Part shown: positions 1 to 10,380 of the stretch, in pieces
Layout of the letters: each line of letters starts with the position of its first letter
Numbering within the stretch: the first letter of the stretch is position 1
Origin: Isoetes taiwanensis
Lineage: Eukaryota; Streptophyta; Lycopodiopsida; Isoetales; Isoetaceae
Assembly: GCA_021234155.1 (NCBI GenBank)
Contig: JAJEKV010000045.1
Coordinates: 1,047,360-1,111,359, forward strand
Length of the DNA stretch: 64,000 nucleotides
Direction: 5' to 3'
Notes under the pieces: model-generated
The model's database searches: none
What the model was told of the DNA's origin: nothing
The model's input: the letters and a program-made list of their open reading frames with translations, nothing else
Translations under genes and position numbers: made by a program

Positions 1-365
1 GTTAGTAGGGGTAATGAGGGAGTAATGGGGATTGCAATTTAGAACGTGGGGATTTTCTGTAAGAGATGAAGAAAGGGATGCGGAGAAATGGGGTAGTCAG
101 GGCTACTGGGGGTAATGAAGGAGTAATAGGAGGATTGCAATTTAGAATATGAGGATTTCTACTAAAAAAATGAAGAATGGGGGACGACGAGAAATGGGGT
201 AGCCAGGGTTAGTAGGGGTAAGGAGGATTGCAATTTAGAATGGGGGATAAGATTAGTAAGGGTAATGAGGGCCTAATGGGGGAATTGCAATTTAGAATGG
301 GGGATGAGGAGAATGGGAATGAGGAGAAATGGGGATTCACATGAAAAGGGAATGAAGGAAAGGGA
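1..365. repeat. G-rich degenerate tandem repeat
   Basis: Four or more copies of a unit built on GTTAGTAGGGGTAATGAGG followed by GGATTGCAATTTAGAA. Copies begin near 1, 102, 208 and 252, so the period is irregular (about 100, 105 and 45 bases). The strand shown is very poor in C. The array is cut by the window edge, so its true extent is unknown. It resembles in style, but not base for base, the second G-rich array at 5.69-7.35 kb. Confidence 0.75.
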
Positions 366-491
366 GGATGCGGATTATATTTAAGTTAATATTTCAGTGA
401 TTCTTGCTTTAGAAAGTGGGTGTTGCTTTAGATTGCCAATTTGAAAACACCACTAATATAACTAATAACATTTAAACCTTTGCAGTAATAG

Positions 492-1293
492 TCAAAAGAT
501 TACATGTTGGTCCGTAAGTGGTTGAATTAGCTCATACCCTAGAATCTTTGTATCATCGTATGGCACATGGATGAACTTTTGAACTAGAGAGTTAATAAAC
601 CTGGTCTTTCCAAAGGCTATATCTAAGGAAAGGATCCATGCCTCTGTAAATGGATCTTTGTTACCTTGATAGAAGTAGTTTGCCTTGTAGTAACTCTTTA
701 GCTCTCCAACATATTCATGAACAAAGATTGTTGATATATTACCCTTGGGCTCTATATGGTTTTCCTCACTTAACTCTTGTGATGACACATAGTCTCCTTC
801 TTTATAGATTGAGCTCCATCACACCAGTCAAGTCTATAATCACCCCTTTTTGCTCACTCATGGCTGATCCTATAACTATGCCCTTCTTGGTAATGGCCTC
901 CTTGCAGCCACAATGATTTGGAAGGTATTCTAACTTATCCATAATGCCTTTAGCTACTTCTACTGATGGCACTCGAATAATTCCTTTCCTATGGTCTCTA
1001 ATGCCAACTGGTAGCCAAATGTACTTATGTACCTCTTTCAAAGTGTACTCAGTAGGATTGCCTTCTTCGGCTTCAAGGAAAGTTGTGGTGAAAAGGTAAC
1101 GCGCATGATACCTCATATAGGTAAGTTCAACTTCCAAGTTGTTGGTCTTCACTTGCTTAGGATCTTCACATCTCGCTCTTGAGGGAAACACCAGATGCCA
1201 CAAAACATGGTAAATGTTTTGGCAATCTAAAACCATGGAAATTGCTCGAACATTTGCAAAATAGAGAAATTGTGATTGATTTGGGCTTGTCAA
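492..1293 (-). pseudogene. Unrecognised protein-coding remnant, frameshifted
   Basis: Two long open segments lie head to tail on the minus strand: 1293 to 802 (about 163 codons) and then from about 810 to 492 (about 105 codons) in another frame. The first ends in GVMELNL; the second, read upstream of its first plausible start, gives YKEGDYVSSQELSEENH, so a one-base frameshift near 805-812 joins them naturally. The composition (mixed charged and hydrophobic, HYARY, LPVGIRDHRKG, HVPYDDTKILGYE) looks like a real globular protein. I see no membrane segments or known catalytic motif. No ATG stands at the head of the open frame, so it may be an internal exon. I do not recognise the family; an old transposon gene is as likely as a host gene. 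Confidence 0.5.
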
Positions 1294-1620
1294 CGAATTG
1301 CAGGTGGTGCAACATCTTAAATCTGACCTTGAAATATCCTAGTAGCACATGAAGTGTAAATTTGAAAAAATACTAACAAATAGGGCATTTTTTATTGTTA
1401 TGACTCAATGGCGAGAATGCAGACGTGGGCATTTTGTTAAATCAAGGTTGTTAAAGTACAATGGTTCTATAAAAAATTATTCTAGGGCAAGTAGTTGGAA
1501 CGTGGTTTCCAAACCCAAAACTGTTTATGTGGGACAGCTATAATCTGGCCTTAAAATATTCCACCAACGTTTGTGAGTGAAAGTTTGCAATATTTACAAG
1601 ACATGATATTTCGAAGGGGC

Positions 1621-1853
1621 TAAGGGCGCTTTCCCATGGGCAGAAAACCTCCAGGTTTCCTGGAGGTCTGGTCTTCTATTCGGATGTTCCCATGAGCTCC
1701 CTGAGTCGCCCGCTGAGGTTAAGGACCTCAGTTGGAAAGTGGGTCTGACCTCATCCAGGTCCGTCCGTCCATGGGAAAGCACCCTAATATGGAGACGTGT
1801 GCAACAGGTCCGTCCGTCCATGGGAAAGCACCCTAATATGGAGACGTGTGCAA
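1621..1853. mobile_element. Harbinger-like MITE with duplicated right end
   Basis: The left terminus GGGCGCTTTCCCATGG (from 1624) and the right terminus CCATGGGAAAGCACCC (ending 1784) are near-perfect inverted repeats. Each is flanked by TAA (1621-1623 and 1785-1787), matching the 3-bp TWA target duplication of PIF/Harbinger elements. The interior is about 130 bases and non-coding. A 49-bp block covering the right end (1756-1804) is repeated in tandem at 1805-1853, so the element has two right termini. Confidence 0.7.
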
Positions 1854-4559
1854 CTTTGAATCAAGGTAATAAAGATTAATGAAAAGGAAAAAAACTCTGA
1901 GAATAGGGCAAAACGTTGCATTGCATGACGGCTTGACCCTAAACCGATCATGGCTCAGCTCATAAGCCGGATCGATTCAACCAGCATGCAAGTAATGAAG
2001 TTTTTAGGGTTCGTGGCTTTGCCTGCACAGGAAAATGCGACCTTATTCTGTGGTAAAGCCTTGCTTGTTTGTCTGTTAGTGATGAAACAAAACAGGGCCC
2101 AACTTTTTGATCTTGCAAGGAGGAAGATTCAGATCTGGCAATCCTATGCATGGTAGAAGCAGAATCTGCGGCACAGTCCATTAACTGTTTCTGGAAAGAA
2201 TGGTAAACACAGGATGCAATATGATAGCAAGCTTCCGATCGGATGGAAGGATCCAATGTGGAGGCAAGATTCTAAAGCACAGCAACTCTAGCAGAATCTT
2301 CTGAACCTAAGGAGCAAACCAAGAACGGTGACGAGGAGATCAATGCTGTAGATCCAACTTAACCAGGTTCTTTGCTTGGGGTTTTTTGTGGAGTCTTGAA
2401 CTCATTTTTCAAGTTTGGTTTATTTGAGTTCACGTCTAGATCTTTCCACGAATTTTTAACTGATATAAGCTTAGAAAAACTATTGCAGCGTTAAAAAATT
2501 GCTTGAGTGCATGCAATTTATTTTGTACTCTTAAATTCGTTTGGTAAGTGTTATACACAAATAATCTGGGTCTTTTTGAAGACATGAGATTTGGCAGCTT
2601 ACTATATAGGTTGTACAGGTGCATAGAAGTTAAAAAAGAAAGCAGAATAGGTGTTCGCCATTATACGAGATAACCTGTGACAGAGCATGGCAAATTTATT
2701 CTAATGCTTATTTTTTCTGAGCTGATCCAGCCCAGGTTTTTTTACTTAAGACTTAGAGTGCTGAACTTATCTCTAGTGCTGGGTTAGCCTACGCTATATT
2801 TAAGGTGTAGGTCTTTACAAGCGATTAACTATGGAAAAAATGGAGCAAGATGCTTAGAGTACAAATTTTATCAGATAAACAGCGCCATATGTTAAGTGTT
2901 TTCTTGCTTATGGTGGTACAGTTCTGCTTATGAAGAATGCGGCTGCTTGCCGTATACGGCCGTCTAATGCCATCTATGGCTGTCTGATGCTGGATCATGA
3001 CTCTCAACTGAATTTCATCATGCCCTGTAAGCAAGTGGATTCACGCATTCTTATCTGGCAACGTGGTCCAGGTAACTAATCTTGTACTTCAGTTAAATTT
3101 TCTTGTAAGATAGTCACAGATTAAGCTTTAATATTTGATAATACAAATATCGTGCTTCAAGGCATGGTTGAAACGAAGCTTGATACAGATCTATAAAAAC
3201 AAGGGCATTGCTCATTGTTTTCCTTCGAGACATGAATAAATCAGGGAGGCCTGAGGGCGCCCACAGTAAGGGTCAAACTAGGCCTACCGTTGTCTATGGG
3301 TCCTGCCGTTGTCTATGCCTGAAGTTCGAGTGAATCCTCGTGTTCTTTGCATATGCCTTTTATTCTTGTCCTTGAGTTGAACATAGATGTCTGGGATGGA
3401 TTTATACATCTGCATCACAATTGTGGTTGTGATCCTTTTACAAATTTGGATCACATGTTTCTGCTGCTAACATTATTCTCTGTTGCAGGCTAGGGGATTC
3501 AGTTTCTATACATCTCTTTTCGATCTTTGGAAAAATGACTGCGCGTGCTAAGGAGGTGATTATGTCCATTTTATTTCATGGAACTCAACATAGATATAAA
3601 CAGCAAAAGAAAGAACGGAAGAAAGGTTTCATAGTTATGCTACTGAGGGCCATACAAATTTTATAGATGTTGGAAAGTAATTGGGCAAGCCTCAAACATG
3701 GCTTATTCAAATACAAACAAAGAAATTATTCTAGAGATACTTCGTTTGGAAGACAAAGCTGCAAATGAGTGAAGACATTCCTATTCAGGTTTGAGCTTAA
3801 ATCTCTTTCAATTAAATGCAGCGATAACATAAACAATAGATTCAGCAGTTGCATATAACTAGGTGTTTAATTCAATCTTCCAGTCAGGCCAATCTTTCCT
3901 GTCAGGTCAAACTTGGGTACGCAGAAATGTGTGTCTAAATTGCTTCCACTTTCACTCTAATGCTTTGCCATTCAAATACCATCTATGCATTGGATAAATT
4001 GTATAAACTAACTGAAAGTTTGATCACTTATGTAGCTATTGGAATCAAATGCTGGACTGATCCCCTTCGTGGAGCATATAACAAATTTTCTCCAAGGTTT
4101 TCCATGCCTCAATGTGTTTTTCAAGAATAGCATAGACGTAGACGATCTTTTTATTTGTAGATGTAGACGTGTATATTTCACAACAAAAAAGGACGTGTAT
4201 ATTTATGCAGATATTTTTTGTGAAATGCATATCGTCTTTTTTATTTGCAGACGTGTATATTTATGCAGGAGTTGGCTGGAGCCCATGGCTCATGGTTGGC
4301 ATTGTAAAGATTGTCAATTCTTGACTTGACATGTAACTATGATTAGATTTAAATAAAGAAATTTTTGTTTTATATACACTCTTATCTCTTTATGAATTTG
4401 TACCTTTAATACACTTTAATACACGTTAAATTCAATCATCAATATGATAAGTTTAATAAGAGTACATAGAAACAATCTAGACAAAAATACAAATGGCTTT
4501 GTATAATGACGAAAATATGTTAGTATAATTATGTTTTTTATATGGGTTTCTTTCTAACA
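1854..4559. other. Gene-poor stretch
   Basis: No gene I can name. A short open piece near 2,284-2,345 (reading ESSEPKEQTKNGDEEINAVD) looks protein-like but has a stop directly after it and no visible partner exons. At 3,290-3,320 CCGTTGTCTATG occurs twice, and at 4,150-4,270 the block GACGTGTATATTT recurs three times within about 110 bases. The rest is A/T-rich and shows no structure I could support. Confidence 0.5.
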
Positions 4560-5200
4560 TTTAATATCAACCATTGATGTTGAGCACATCCCCAGCATGA
4601 TCCCAAATCAACCGCTCACATCTTTTTCCCCAAAGAGGGCTCCGCCACTTTCTAAGGTCCATTTCCAAAATGAAAACCCAATGGTAGCCGCCAGAGTCCA
4701 ACTGCTGCCGGATTATTGCTGCATGGGCCTGGCATGGTCGGAAGATGGACGTCTCACCACAGGAAGCTCTGCAATCCTCACCCCCAAGCTTTGCCTACTC
4801 TCCTGCCTTATCCTGCTCAAACAGCAAACAGCAGCCGCCATAGCCATAAATTAGCGCCATACCTAAACCGCCATAGCTAAACCGCCATAGCATCTGTCGG
4901 CTTCTCTGCTCTCTACCTACCTTCATCGCCATACCTCTGCTCCGCTACCCCAGCCAAAAAAAACAAGGGAGCACCCGCTTCTAACTCCAGCAAACAGATT
5001 CGAGCAGATAGGGATTCGAACAGATAGCCGCGATGGAGCATGGCGGCAACGAATTGCAGATTTCTTCCACCCAGCGAATTGCGTGAATACCCTGATAGCA
5101 GTTGTCACCGGTGCATATTCTATTCTAATAAAACATTGTTCCGCACAGAACATCTAAATGGCAAGAAGCTGCTCAAAACCGCTAAAATATACGGTTTTCC
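4560..5200 (+). other. Leader-like C-rich segment, possible truncated first exon
   Basis: This segment differs from its A/T-rich surroundings. It carries a short tandem motif CCGCCATAG(CTAAA) at about 4,834-4,890, a pyrimidine-rich run, and then an ATG at 5,032 in good context (CGCGATGGAG) opening 17 codons (MEHGGNELQISSTQRIA) before a stop. It could be the 5' UTR and first exon of a gene whose remainder was displaced by the CACTA-like repeat DNA immediately downstream. No second exon is visible, so this is only a suggestion. Confidence 0.2.
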
Positions 5201-5289
5201 ATACTATACACAGCCCAAATCTTACTCCACACCATTGCATTCCAAATACGAAACAAAAAACGGGGAAGTTTATGACGAAAATATGCATA

Positions 5290-5669
5290 AAGAATAAATA
5301 TTTTGACGAAATTTGCGATGAAATACTTGATGAAACCATTGACGTAAAATCTGATGGAAAATCTGATGAAACCGGTGACGCTTAAGGTGTCAAAAAATCT
5401 GATGAAAACTATGATGAAAATTCTGACGTTTAAAGTGTCGAAAATTCTGATGAAAATTTTGACGATTCTTATCTGACGATTATACTGACATTTTAGCTGA
5501 TGATTATAATGATGAAATTCTGACGTAAAATCTGACGATTTTTTTGATGAAATATTCATCAGAACATATTCATCAGAATATACGTCAGAACCTAAGTCTG
5601 TGCAATTATGGGGTTCTGACGATTATTCTGACGAATTTTTTGACGAAAAGCTAGCATTCTCTTGTAGTG
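5290..5669. mobile_element. CACTA (En/Spm-like) transposon end with subterminal repeats
   Basis: Read on the minus strand from 5669 the sequence begins CACTACAAGAGAATGCTAGC, the characteristic terminus of plant CACTA elements. Inward from it, across about 370 bases, lie more than twenty copies of TCTGACGA, TGACGAAA or TGATGAAA in both orientations, matching the arrays of short transposase-binding motifs found subterminally in this superfamily. TAA follows the terminus (5670-5672). I could not find a matching left CACTA terminus, so this is a fragment or an element with a lost end. No transposase is visible. Confidence 0.7.
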
Positions 5670-5689
5670 TAAGTAAACTACAAAATAAA

Positions 5690-6126
5690 ACTACAAAAAT
5701 AAAAAAGGGGGATTGTTGAGAAAAGGGTCTTAACTAAGTACGAGATATTAAATACAAGGTCACAAAAGGGGGATGGTTGAGAAGAGGGGTATGAACGAAA
5801 TAAGGGGATATTAAACACAAAATCATGAAGGGGGGATTTTTGAGAAAAGGGTATTAACAGTATGGGATATTAAATTACAAGGTCACAAAAGGAGGATGGT
5901 TGAGAAGAGGAGTATGAACGGAACAAGGGGATATTAAACATAAAAGGAGTATGAACGGAATAAGGGTATATTAAACTACAAAATCACAAACAGGGATTGT
6001 TCCTAGAAAGGGGTATGAAAACATAAAAGGAGGATGGTTGAGAAGAGGGGTATGAACGGAATAAGGGATATGAACAGAATAAGGGTATATTAAACTACAA
6101 AATCACAAAGGGGGATTGTTCCTAGA
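5690..6126. repeat. Tandem array with a unit of about 60 bases, left part
   Basis: Repeated unit: GATATTAAACTACAA, then AATCACAAAGGGGGATGG, then TTGAGAAGAGGGGTATGA, then ACGGAATAAGGG. About seven diverged copies are visible with local deletions and duplications. The array resumes at about 7,166 after LINE A, showing that LINE A inserted into a pre-existing array. Confidence 0.8.
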
Positions 6127-7162
6127 AATAGAATAGAATAGAATAGTTTTTTTAACGTCCACGGAGATCAATAGGTCATGGGACACATACAATGGGCTAG
6201 TACAATCATTACTACTAGTATTAAAAAACCCCTGCCTCGAAAGGTTTTCAAGGGAAAAGCCTTTGCAGTAATGATGATACTAGACAAGCAGAGATAATGA
6301 CTACTGAGGGCTCAGTAATTGCAGACGTTTATCTAGAACCTCAAGTATGTATAATGCCAAGTCATGCACGGATGGTGCTCCGAGAAGTTGTGGAAGCGTG
6401 GAATGGAATGCTAAGGTCAAAAAATGATTAGGACTATCTCAAAAGCGGTGGCAACTCGTAAGAGTATGGCTTTCATCTTCAATAACTCAGAATCGGGCAA
6501 CACATAGCCTAGCTTCTCGCGGCAATTCGCGGCCGCTCCCATCTACCTGTCTCAATCCAGTAGCACTGTGGGACCCGGAGGCGAATTGATGCAATAGCTA
6601 CAAGCTTGTTCCTGGACAATGAAGCAAGCAAATAAGCTTGGGGCCTGGTGCCAAGGTGGGATTTATGTGTGCATGATAATGACCGATTTTCATTTGGGCC
6701 AAAGTAATCAAGGCCCCATATCTTTTGAGAAAAACGACCATTGAGATATTGTTGCAAAAGCTCGAGGATCGAATCGGGCAAGCATCGCAAAGGTTCGCTG
6801 TTTACCCCAACGAAAGCAAACCATGTAGTGCAATGCTCTTTCCAACATCGCTTCAAATGCCGAGGAGATTCAGCTATGGCAAGTGCAAGAACGTAATACC
6901 TAACATCATCCATGTGGTGCACCTTGCGGATATAGTGGAGATGGCTTCATGGCGTAATGTTGAAGAGGCCAAAACCCGCCTCTTGTAAAAAGAATAGCAT
7001 AGGGCACCGTTGTTTTAATTCCGAGGCTGTAAGTGAGAAAGGACTTTTGCACCCGCTCCAAGCTCTCCCAAGCACTAGCACTAATGGCAGGCCCCCACAC
7101 TTCAGAACCATACAGTAAAACAGGTTCTACCAAAGCCCGAAACAAGTGGGCTTGAACATTAT
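6127..7162 (-). mobile_element. LINE A, 5'-truncated L1-type non-LTR retrotransposon
   Basis: The minus-strand element ends at 6127 in a pentanucleotide tail, (TATTC)n on its own strand. It then has a 3' UTR with a G/C hairpin (around 6,215-6,260) and the C-terminal part of ORF2. The 5' end is truncated inside ORF2 near 7,160. The flanks are two parts of one tandem array (left ends CCTAGAAA, right resumes GAGAAAAGGGG), which defines the insertion point closely. The 3' UTR matches the fragment inserted in LINE B at about 46.3-46.49 kb. Confidence 0.85.
6301..7145 (-). pseudogene. LINE A ORF2, C-terminal part
   Basis: This encodes the end of a LINE reverse-transcriptase polyprotein. From 7145 it reads LVEPVLLYGSEVWG and LERVQKSFL, the thumb-following segment typical of L1/Jockey-type ORF2, where the nascent assembly YGSEVWG is strongly conserved. 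A frameshift near 6,915 moves the frame into the segment running to about 6,509, which contains LSRNKLVAIASIRLRV and IETGRW, the usual basic C-terminal motif. Open sequence in mixed frames continues to a TAG at 6,301-6,303 after EVLDKRLQLLSPQ. No RT catalytic YADD is present because of 5' truncation. The copy is non-functional. Confidence 0.85.
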
Positions 7163-7165
7163 TTG

Positions 7166-7345
7166 TGAGAAAAGGGGTATGACCATTGCATATGGCAATG
7201 GGGGATATAAAAAAAATTCAAATAAGGGGATATTAATCTACAAAATCACAACGGGGGATTGTGGCCAAATACCCCGTTTCTGAAAATCATGTCCATTCCA
7301 CAAAAAGGGGGATTTTAAGGGGTTTTTTATGGGGGATTGTAAGGA
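7166..7345. repeat. Tandem array with a unit of about 60 bases, right part
   Basis: This continues the array at 5,690-6,126: GAGAAAAGGGGTATGA, GGGGATATTAA, TACAAAATCACAA and GGGGGATTGT appear again. The tail degenerates into GGGGGATTTTAAGGGG and GGGGGATTGTAAGG. Confidence 0.75.
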
Positions 7346-7458
7346 GAATATGGGCATCATTTTTTATGTGAATCAGCACAGAGGATGCTACAGTGTCAGG
7401 GCAGCAAGGCTTTAGTTGTTTTCATGTCTTGGAAGTGGGTGAAAGGAAGATCGAGATA

Positions 7459-7638
7459 TGATGTTTTCCTTCGTTTCAACGAATAGAAGGAAAACAAGGT
7501 TCTAGAACTACGGAGGTAGTTATCTGTTAGTTATTTTGCCCTTTCCCCTTCTAGCCCTATTTATGTTCTTCCACGTCCCTGTTCTATCTCATCAGCTCTC
7601 ATTGCATCTCCCTTCTGTCCTTCTACGGTTTGGTCCCA
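7459..7638. repeat. Left terminal direct repeat (putative 5' LTR)
   Basis: It starts TGATGTTTTCCTTCG and ends GGTTTGGTCCCA. It differs from the right copy only by a few substitutions and short indels (for example CCACGTCCC against CCGTCCCC), so duplication was recent compared with most repeats in this window. Confidence 0.65.
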
Positions 7639-7685
7639 TCTAGTGCATCAATCTTTTTTTCTCTAACATCTCCGTTAGTGCATCG

Positions 7686-7895
7686 TTGGAGTTTATGGGC
7701 CCCAAGGCCAGTGCGAGAAAGCTTAGGAAAAGGCATGGAGGTGATTTCCACGACCAGGATCATGCATGGCTGGAAGCTATGGAAGAAAGTTTGAAAGCTA
7801 AGATTGACAATCTGAGTCACGTCATGGAGGCCAGGTTACAGGCCAAATTAGATAATCTGAATGGCACTAAGGCAGAAGTTATTGTGGCCTTATAA
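7686..7895 (+). CDS. Short coiled-coil protein, possible Gag remnant
   Basis: Sixty-nine codons are read from 7,686; the initiator there is not ATG, and an in-frame ATG lies at 7,695 (MGPKASARKL). The N-terminus is basic and followed by heptad-like LEAMEESLKAKIDNL and MEARLQAKLDNL, a predicted coiled coil. After the TAA, more open sequence follows in the same and neighbouring frames (KISSLQKEIQRK, FLNQLEDSFTELEG, then 8,082-8,273), so the original protein was longer. Coiled coils of this kind precede the Gag domain in many plant gypsy elements, and its position just inside the left terminal repeat fits Gag. No CCHC knuckle or protease was found. Confidence 0.35.
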   Translation: MEFMGPKASARKLRKRHGGDFHDQDHAWLEAMEESLKAKIDNLSHVMEARLQAKLDNLNGTKAEVIVAL

Positions 7896-8589
7896 TCCAA
7901 GATCTCATCTCTGCAAAAAGAGATCCAGCGGAAAAACAGCAATGCAAGATCCCCTGTCTTTAAGTTTCATGAAAATTTCAAGGAGTTTGATTTCTTGAAT
8001 CAGTTAGAAGACTCTTTTACAGAGTTAGAAGGGCACTTGCAGTCGCGATAAGTTCTTGGATGCAAAGAACCAAAGACGTCATTGAGAAAGGTAATACCTT
8101 TGATTGCTAACGTAAAGAAGCTTATTTACATCGGGGAGATAGGGAAGGACCGAGAGTTGTTGAATTTTTTAAATGGGGTGTTTAACTCGTTTGATGTGGA
8201 AGACGGCCCTAAAATGAGGATCTTACCCCAACATGGCTCGAGGTTACGTGGATACATCGAAGACTCGCTCTAGCTTTTCCAGTAGGGTTATTTTTGCTTC
8301 TGTTGCTCTGCTTAATTAGGCATAATTTTCGGTGGTTGTTTCTGTTTAATTTTCCATCAGCTTGTGGAGTAATAAAGTCTCTGTTTGGTTGTTCTGGTAA
8401 GAAGCAGAGTTGCAAAGAAGTTTACAGAATTTAGTTGGGTTCTGAAAGTTTGTTCCTGTTGATAATTTTTCGTGGTCAATGTCCGTATTCAGCTTCGGTT
8501 CGCGGCGGTATTAGTAATGCAAGAACCACAGGTAGGGGAAGGCCAGCCGAATAAGATCTGTGGCCTTTTCTAGATACAACTTTTGTAAA

Positions 8590-8900
8590 TTAGAACCCTG
8601 TTCTTGTCTTTTGCCTGCTTCCTTACCATGCCGGACACCTTAACCTATCTAAGCGATGTAGCAAGACCTGCTTTCAGAGTTAGAACTCTAGATCCATGCT
8701 TGAATCGTACTAGCCGTACTAAGATGTAGGCCAGATTTTGTTGTTCCTCTGCAGATTAAAATCCTGTTCATGTCTTTTGCCCGCTTTCTTACCATGCCGG
8801 ACACCTTAACATGTCTGAGCGATGTGCAGCAGAACCTTCTTCCAGAGATTAGAGCTCCAGATCCATGCTTGAATCGTGCCAAGATGTAGGCCAGAAGATC
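8590..8900. repeat. Tandem duplication of about 166 bases
   Basis: Copy one runs from about 8,590 to 8,755 and copy two from 8,756 to about 8,900. Shared landmarks are CTTACCATGCCGGACACC, GATCCATGCTTGAATCGT and AAGATGTAGGCCAGA. The copies are diverged by scattered substitutions, so the event is older than the terminal repeats look. Confidence 0.75.
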
Positions 8901-9558
8901 CTAACCGGTTTTGTGCTCCAGTTCTTTCTTTTCGTAACTTCCTTGTTTTAGCCCTAATTTAATAATCCTAACGGTGGATATTTAAAGGCATATTGGCATT
9001 CTAGGTTTACTAGGATTTAGGCCAATGTTTATTCTCTTGTTAATAACTTAGGTTGTGTTTTTCAAGTGCTTCATTTAAAGAATTTGGGTTGGCTAACGAG
9101 CGAGGAACTTTAATATTTGAGTCTTACCAGAAAATACTATTATAGTCTCAAGTGCTCTAGTTTACGCTTGTTATATGATGTTGTGGCTCAAATGTTGCCT
9201 TTGGGGCTTATACGGTTGCTTGATGGCCAAAGAGTAAGCATAATGGTTGCTCCTAACTTGACTTTAGTGCTTTCCAAGCATATGCCTCTCCTACATCAAG
9301 ACATCTTTTGCCTTTTTTCCTAGAGTGGTCTTGTGTTTTTCTCATTAGAATCGTTGTCTTTCATATTTATCTTGGAAGGAAGGTGGCCTTCTACGGTGAG
9401 TTACTTATGTTCTACCCACCCCTTTTTTTTTTTAGACTTTCCTAGTTTATGAACACCCTCTAGCTTTCTTGCTTGGACCTTGACCAATTGGATTACTTAT
9501 TTTTATTCTGCCTCTTTTTCAGCATTCTTGTCCGTGTTTACCATAGTAGTTCTAGAAA

Positions 9559-9737
9559 TGATGTTTTCCTTCGTTTCAACGAATAGAAGGAAAACAAGGT
9601 TCTAGAACTACGGAGGTAGTTATCTGTTAGTTATTTTGCCCTTTCCCCTTCTAGCCCTATTTATGTTCTTCCGTCCCCTGTTCTATCTCATCAGCTCTCA
9701 TTGCATCTCCTTCTCGTCCTTCTACGATTTGGTCCCA
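9559..9737. repeat. Right terminal direct repeat (putative 3' LTR)
   Basis: Near-identical partner of 7,459-7,638. The bases preceding it (TCTAGAAA) show no long purine run, which weakens the LTR interpretation. Confidence 0.65.
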
Positions 9738-9789
9738 CCCTCCCACCCTTTCCGCATTGTAAGTATACTTTATTTGTTAGTTATTATCT

Positions 9790-9970
9790 AGTTGGAGGTC
9801 CTCATTACCTAATGGGGGCCTTTTTACTGGTTGAGGCCTCGTGGCACGGATGGAGGCCGAGGCCCCGGGTTTGAGGTCGAGTGCCCGGGTTGAGGCTGGT
9901 GTGCCTAGTGGAAGGCTTGGTGCCTAGTTGGAAGCCTTGGTGGCTGGATGGCCTTGGTGGCCTTTGGTTT
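9790..9970. repeat. Degenerate GGCC/TTGG minisatellite
   Basis: Short units of roughly 15-25 bases such as TTGAGGCC, TGGTGCCTAG and TTGGAAGCC are iterated with strong base-composition bias (G/T-rich on the plus strand). Confidence 0.55.
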
Positions 9971-10380
9971 GTCTTTTTTGTGTATGCAGGGTTTAGCGTG
10001 GCTGTTTGGAGGAGGGCTTTGGATTCGGAGCACAAGATGAAGATCAATGGAGAAGACAATTCAAACATGTTTCGTCTTTGGCAATTTCTTTGCTGTAATG
10101 TATTTTCACCCAATAAGGCTAGTCAGCATGAGGGTACAAGATCTATTATGTTTTTGGACCTAGCATCAGTTTCAGAAATATATCATTTACAGCAGCAAGT
10201 TGCAGTCAAGTATCTCCAAAGACTTGAAAATATTTGTGATTGTGAATTACAAAAAACTATTATAAACATGAAGGACAAGTCCATACGACCAGTTGATGAG
10301 ACTTTATGTCAACATGTATTGCTCATGATCAAGTAGAGATATTGATTTTGATGGGAAGCATAAATGGGACAAACGAAAAT

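Larger units (their letters stand above)
7459..9737. mobile_element. Small LTR-type (TRIM-like) element, candidate
   Basis: Two direct repeats of about 180 bases, nearly identical, lie exactly 2,100 bases apart: 7,459-7,638 and 9,559-9,737. Each begins TGATGTTTTCC and ends TTTGGTCCCA, giving the TG..CA ends of LTRs, and contains a TATA-like CTATTTATG. The 1.9-kb interior has a short coiled-coil frame and a tandem duplication but no pol domain. I could not identify a primer-binding site, a polypurine tract or a target duplication, so an ancient segmental duplication remains possible. Confidence 0.5.
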
